NCBI GenBank assembly: GCA_026785795.1
Contig: JAJAZJ010000023.1
Location: forward strand, 1-8,805
Direction: 5' to 3'
Origin: Pseudoxanthomonas sp.
Lineage (GTDB): Bacteria > Pseudomonadota > Gammaproteobacteria > Xanthomonadales > Xanthomonadaceae
Length of the DNA stretch: 8,805 nucleotides
Part shown: piece by piece, positions 7,420-8,805 of the stretch
Layout of the letters: each line of letters begins with the position of its first letter
Position numbering within the stretch: position 1 is the first letter of the stretch
The notes under the pieces: generated by a model
Databases searched by the model: none
Told to the model about the DNA's origin: nothing
What the model saw: the letters and a program-made list of their open reading frames with translations, nothing else
Position numbers and translations under genes: made by a program

Positions 7420-7439
7420 GTTTGCGCACGGTCGCAAAC
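7420..7439. promoter_or_regulatory. Inverted repeat upstream of the ABC ATPase gene
   Basis: Perfect 7-bp arms GTTTGCG (7420-7426) and CGCAAAC (7433-7439) are separated by 6 nt. The element lies 64 nt before the start codon of the ABC transporter ATPase. The 13-bp centre-to-centre geometry would suit a dimeric regulator, or the RNA could fold into a short hairpin in the leader. It does not resemble the CG-centred operator nearby, so a different regulator would be involved. A 7-bp chance repeat in GC-rich DNA cannot be excluded. Confidence 0.35.
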
Positions 7440-7503
7440 GGCAGCGTCCGCCGGGTCACCGGGACGGCCGGCGACCCAGGAAACCGATTCGCCGGAGGTG
7501 ACA

Positions 7504-8586
7504 ATGGCCAGCGTCAGGCTAGAACAGGTACGCAAGGTGTACGCCAACGGGCAGGTGGCCGTGCACGGGGCCAGCTTCGAGGTCGCCGACGGCGAGTTGC
7601 TGGTGCTGGTAGGCCCCTCAGGCTGCGGCAAGTCGACCGTTCTGCGGATGATCGCCGGGCTGGAGGACATCTCCGGGGGCACCGTGAGCATTGGTGACCG
7701 TGTCGTCAACGAGGTCGCGCCCAAGGACCGGGATATCGCCATGGTCTTCCAGAGTTACGCGCTTTATCCGCACATGAGCGTGGCCGAGAACCTGGCCTTC
7801 GGCCTGAAGCTGCGCAAGCACGACCAGCCGACCATCGAAAAGCGCATCAACGCCGCCGCCGAAACCTTGGGGCTGGCGTCCATGATGGACAAGCGCCCCG
7901 GCCAATTGTCCGGTGGCCAGCGCCAGCGGGTCGCGCTGGGCAGGGCGCTGGTGCGCGAGCCGGCGGTGTTCCTGTTGGACGAACCACTTTCCAACCTGGA
8001 CGCCAAGCTGCGCCACTCCGTCCGGTCCGAGATCGCCCGCCTGCACCGGCAGCTGGGCACCACCATGATCTACGTGACCCACGACCAGGTCGAAGCCATG
8101 ACCCTGGGCCAGCGCATCGTGGTGCTGAAGGACGGCGAGATCCAGCAGATCGACACCCCGATGGCGCTGTACGAGCGACCTGCCAACCTGTTCGTGGCCG
8201 GCTTCCTGGGCAGCCCGGCGATGAACTTGATGCAGGGTGACCTGGGCCAGACCGACGCTGGGCCGGTGCTGGTGCTGGCCGACGGCATGCGTTTGGGTTT
8301 GGGCGAGGCCGCGATCGATCCGGCCTGGCTGGGCAAGCCCGCATGGGTCGGCGTGCGTCCGGAAAGCCTGCAGCTTGCGGCGCCGGGCCAGGGCAGTTTC
8401 CAGGCAGGGGTGGAATCCGTCGAACCGGTAGGCAATGAAGTATTTCTAAACTTGCGCCTGGGAACTCAGGAACTGGTGGCACGGGTCGCGCCGGGCGCGA
8501 TGCCCGCCATAGGTGACACCATCGAGATGAAAATGGCCACCCGGGGCCTGCACTTCTTCGATTCGCAGACCGGGTTGCGGCGTTAG
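7504..8586 (+). CDS. Sugar ABC transporter ATP-binding protein, MalK/UgpC/MsmK type
   Basis: Cytoplasmic ATPase subunit of a carbohydrate-uptake (CUT1) ABC importer. The 360-residue protein has all motifs of an active ATPase: Walker A GPSGCGKST at 37-45, Q-loop Q83 in MVFQSYALYPHM, signature LSGGQRQ at 135-141, Walker B VFLLDEP at 155-161 with catalytic E160, D-loop SNLD at 163-166 and switch His H193 in VTHDQ. Residues from about 240 to 360 form the MalK-type regulatory TOBE region (VGVRPESL at 282-289). The ATG at 7504 follows a strong GGAGGTGA at 7494-7501, which decides the start against an upstream in-frame extension. No permease or binding-protein gene adjoins it: it is divergent from bglA and convergent with an aminotransferase gene. 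It may therefore be a stand-alone ATPase shared by several importers, like MsmK or MsiK. The transported sugar is unknown; UgpC is a common automatic label and is not evidence for glycerol-3-phosphate. Confidence 0.93.
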   Translation: MASVRLEQVRKVYANGQVAVHGASFEVADGELLVLVGPSGCGKSTVLRMIAGLEDISGGTVSIGDRVVNEVAPKDRDIAMVFQSYALYPHMSVAENLAFGLKLRKHDQPTIEKRINAAAETLGLASMMDKRPGQLSGGQRQRVALGRALVREPAVFLLDEPLSNLDAKLRHSVRSEIARLHRQLGTTMIYVTHDQVEAMTLGQRIVVLKDGEIQQIDTPMALYERPANLFVAGFLGSPAMNLMQGDLGQTDAGPVLVLADGMRLGLGEAAIDPAWLGKPAWVGVRPESLQLAAPGQGSFQAGVESVEPVGNEVFLNLRLGTQELVARVAPGAMPAIGDTIEMKMATRGLHFFDSQTGLRR

Positions 8587-8611
8587 GGGCACTGCAGGGC
8601 GGGCGCAAGCC

Positions 8612-8650
8612 GCGACGCGTGGGTCGCATGGTCTTCCGCGGTTCGGCGGA
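8612..8650. terminator. Weak hairpins between convergent genes
   Basis: The 71-nt gap between the ABC ATPase stop and the aminotransferase stop contains GCGAC-N6-GTCGC (8612-8627) and TCCGC-N6-GCGGA (8635-8650). Each has a 5-bp stem. Neither is followed by a real T-run on either strand, so termination here is only a possibility suggested by the convergent layout. Confidence 0.22.
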
Positions 8651-8657
8651 TTCGCGT

Positions 8658-8805
8658 TCACGCCGTTCCTGTGCGGCTCACCGCATAGATTGCCCCCGCC
8701 ACCTTGTCCAGATTCCCGGCGTTGAGCGCAGCCACGCAGATCCGGCCGCTGCCGATGGCATAGATCGCGTATTCCTCGCGCAGGCGCTCGACCTGGGTCC
8801 TGCTG
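8658..8805 (-). CDS. tyrB: Aromatic/aspartate aminotransferase, C-terminal end (5' end outside window)
   Basis: Only the last 48 residues are visible, running off the right edge. The sequence RLREEYAIYAIGSGRICVAALNAGNL matches the C-terminus of class I PLP-dependent aminotransferases of the AspC/TyrB group, where E. coli TyrB has a very similar SGRMCVAGLN segment. The Arg in SGR (codon 8742-8744) is the conserved residue that binds the substrate alpha-carboxylate. The Cys after it favours TyrB-type over AspC-type, but this is a small fragment. The enzyme would transfer the amino group of tyrosine, phenylalanine or aspartate to 2-oxoglutarate in the cytoplasm. It converges on the ABC ATPase gene and shows no functional link to the sugar genes. 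The lysine that binds PLP lies outside the window. Confidence 0.85.
   Translation of the reverse strand, partial: SRTQVERLREEYAIYAIGSGRICVAALNAGNLDKVAGAIYAVSRTGTA

Noticed and set aside
7411..7503. Upstream GTG-type start that would extend the ABC ATPase by 31 residues
   Set aside because: The GGAGGTGA just before the ATG at 7504 and the start of family similarity there decide for the shorter protein.

Overview
The window looks like a chromosomal segment from a GC-rich gammaproteobacterium, most likely Xanthomonadaceae (Stenotrophomonas, Xanthomonas, Pseudoxanthomonas or a relative). That placement rests on the overall protein character, the GC-rich codon use and a REP repeat with a GTAG-type base. 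It is inference from memory of such sequences, not a database match.

Layout. At the left edge (1-1923, + strand) lies the C-terminal 640 residues of a large protein with an (alpha/alpha)6 six-hairpin glycosidase-like domain; its start is outside the window. A hairpin-forming pair of inverted REP sequences (REPIN, 1917-2004) follows and supplies the stop codon of that gene. Next comes a minus-strand block read right to left: bglA (GH1 beta-glucosidase, 5926-7287), glk (glucokinase, 4872-5876), edd (6-phosphogluconate dehydratase, 2740-4653) and eda (KDPG aldolase, 2017-2676). bglA-glk and edd-eda are closely spaced (49 and 63 nt gaps). The 217-nt glk-edd gap holds repeat structures that could be a second control point. 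Divergent from bglA is a gene for a MalK/UgpC-type sugar ABC transporter ATPase (7504-8586, + strand), with no permease or binding protein in view. Convergent with it, at the right edge, is the C-terminal end of a class I aromatic/aspartate aminotransferase (8658-8805, minus strand).

How the genes fit together. BglA would cut imported beta-glucosides or cello-oligosaccharides to glucose in the cytoplasm, and Glk would phosphorylate the glucose. After glucose-6-phosphate dehydrogenase and lactonase (neither encoded here), Edd and Eda would complete the Entner-Doudoroff pathway to pyruvate and glyceraldehyde-3-phosphate. The ABC ATPase may energise sugar import. A near-perfect LacI/GalR-type operator sits in the bglA upstream region, between the two divergent genes, which suggests sugar-responsive repression.

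I see no tRNA, rRNA, CRISPR array, insertion sequence, phage gene or defence system. The gene content is ordinary central carbon metabolism. The most notable features are non-coding: the REPIN, the operator, and two further inverted/direct repeat structures in leader regions.
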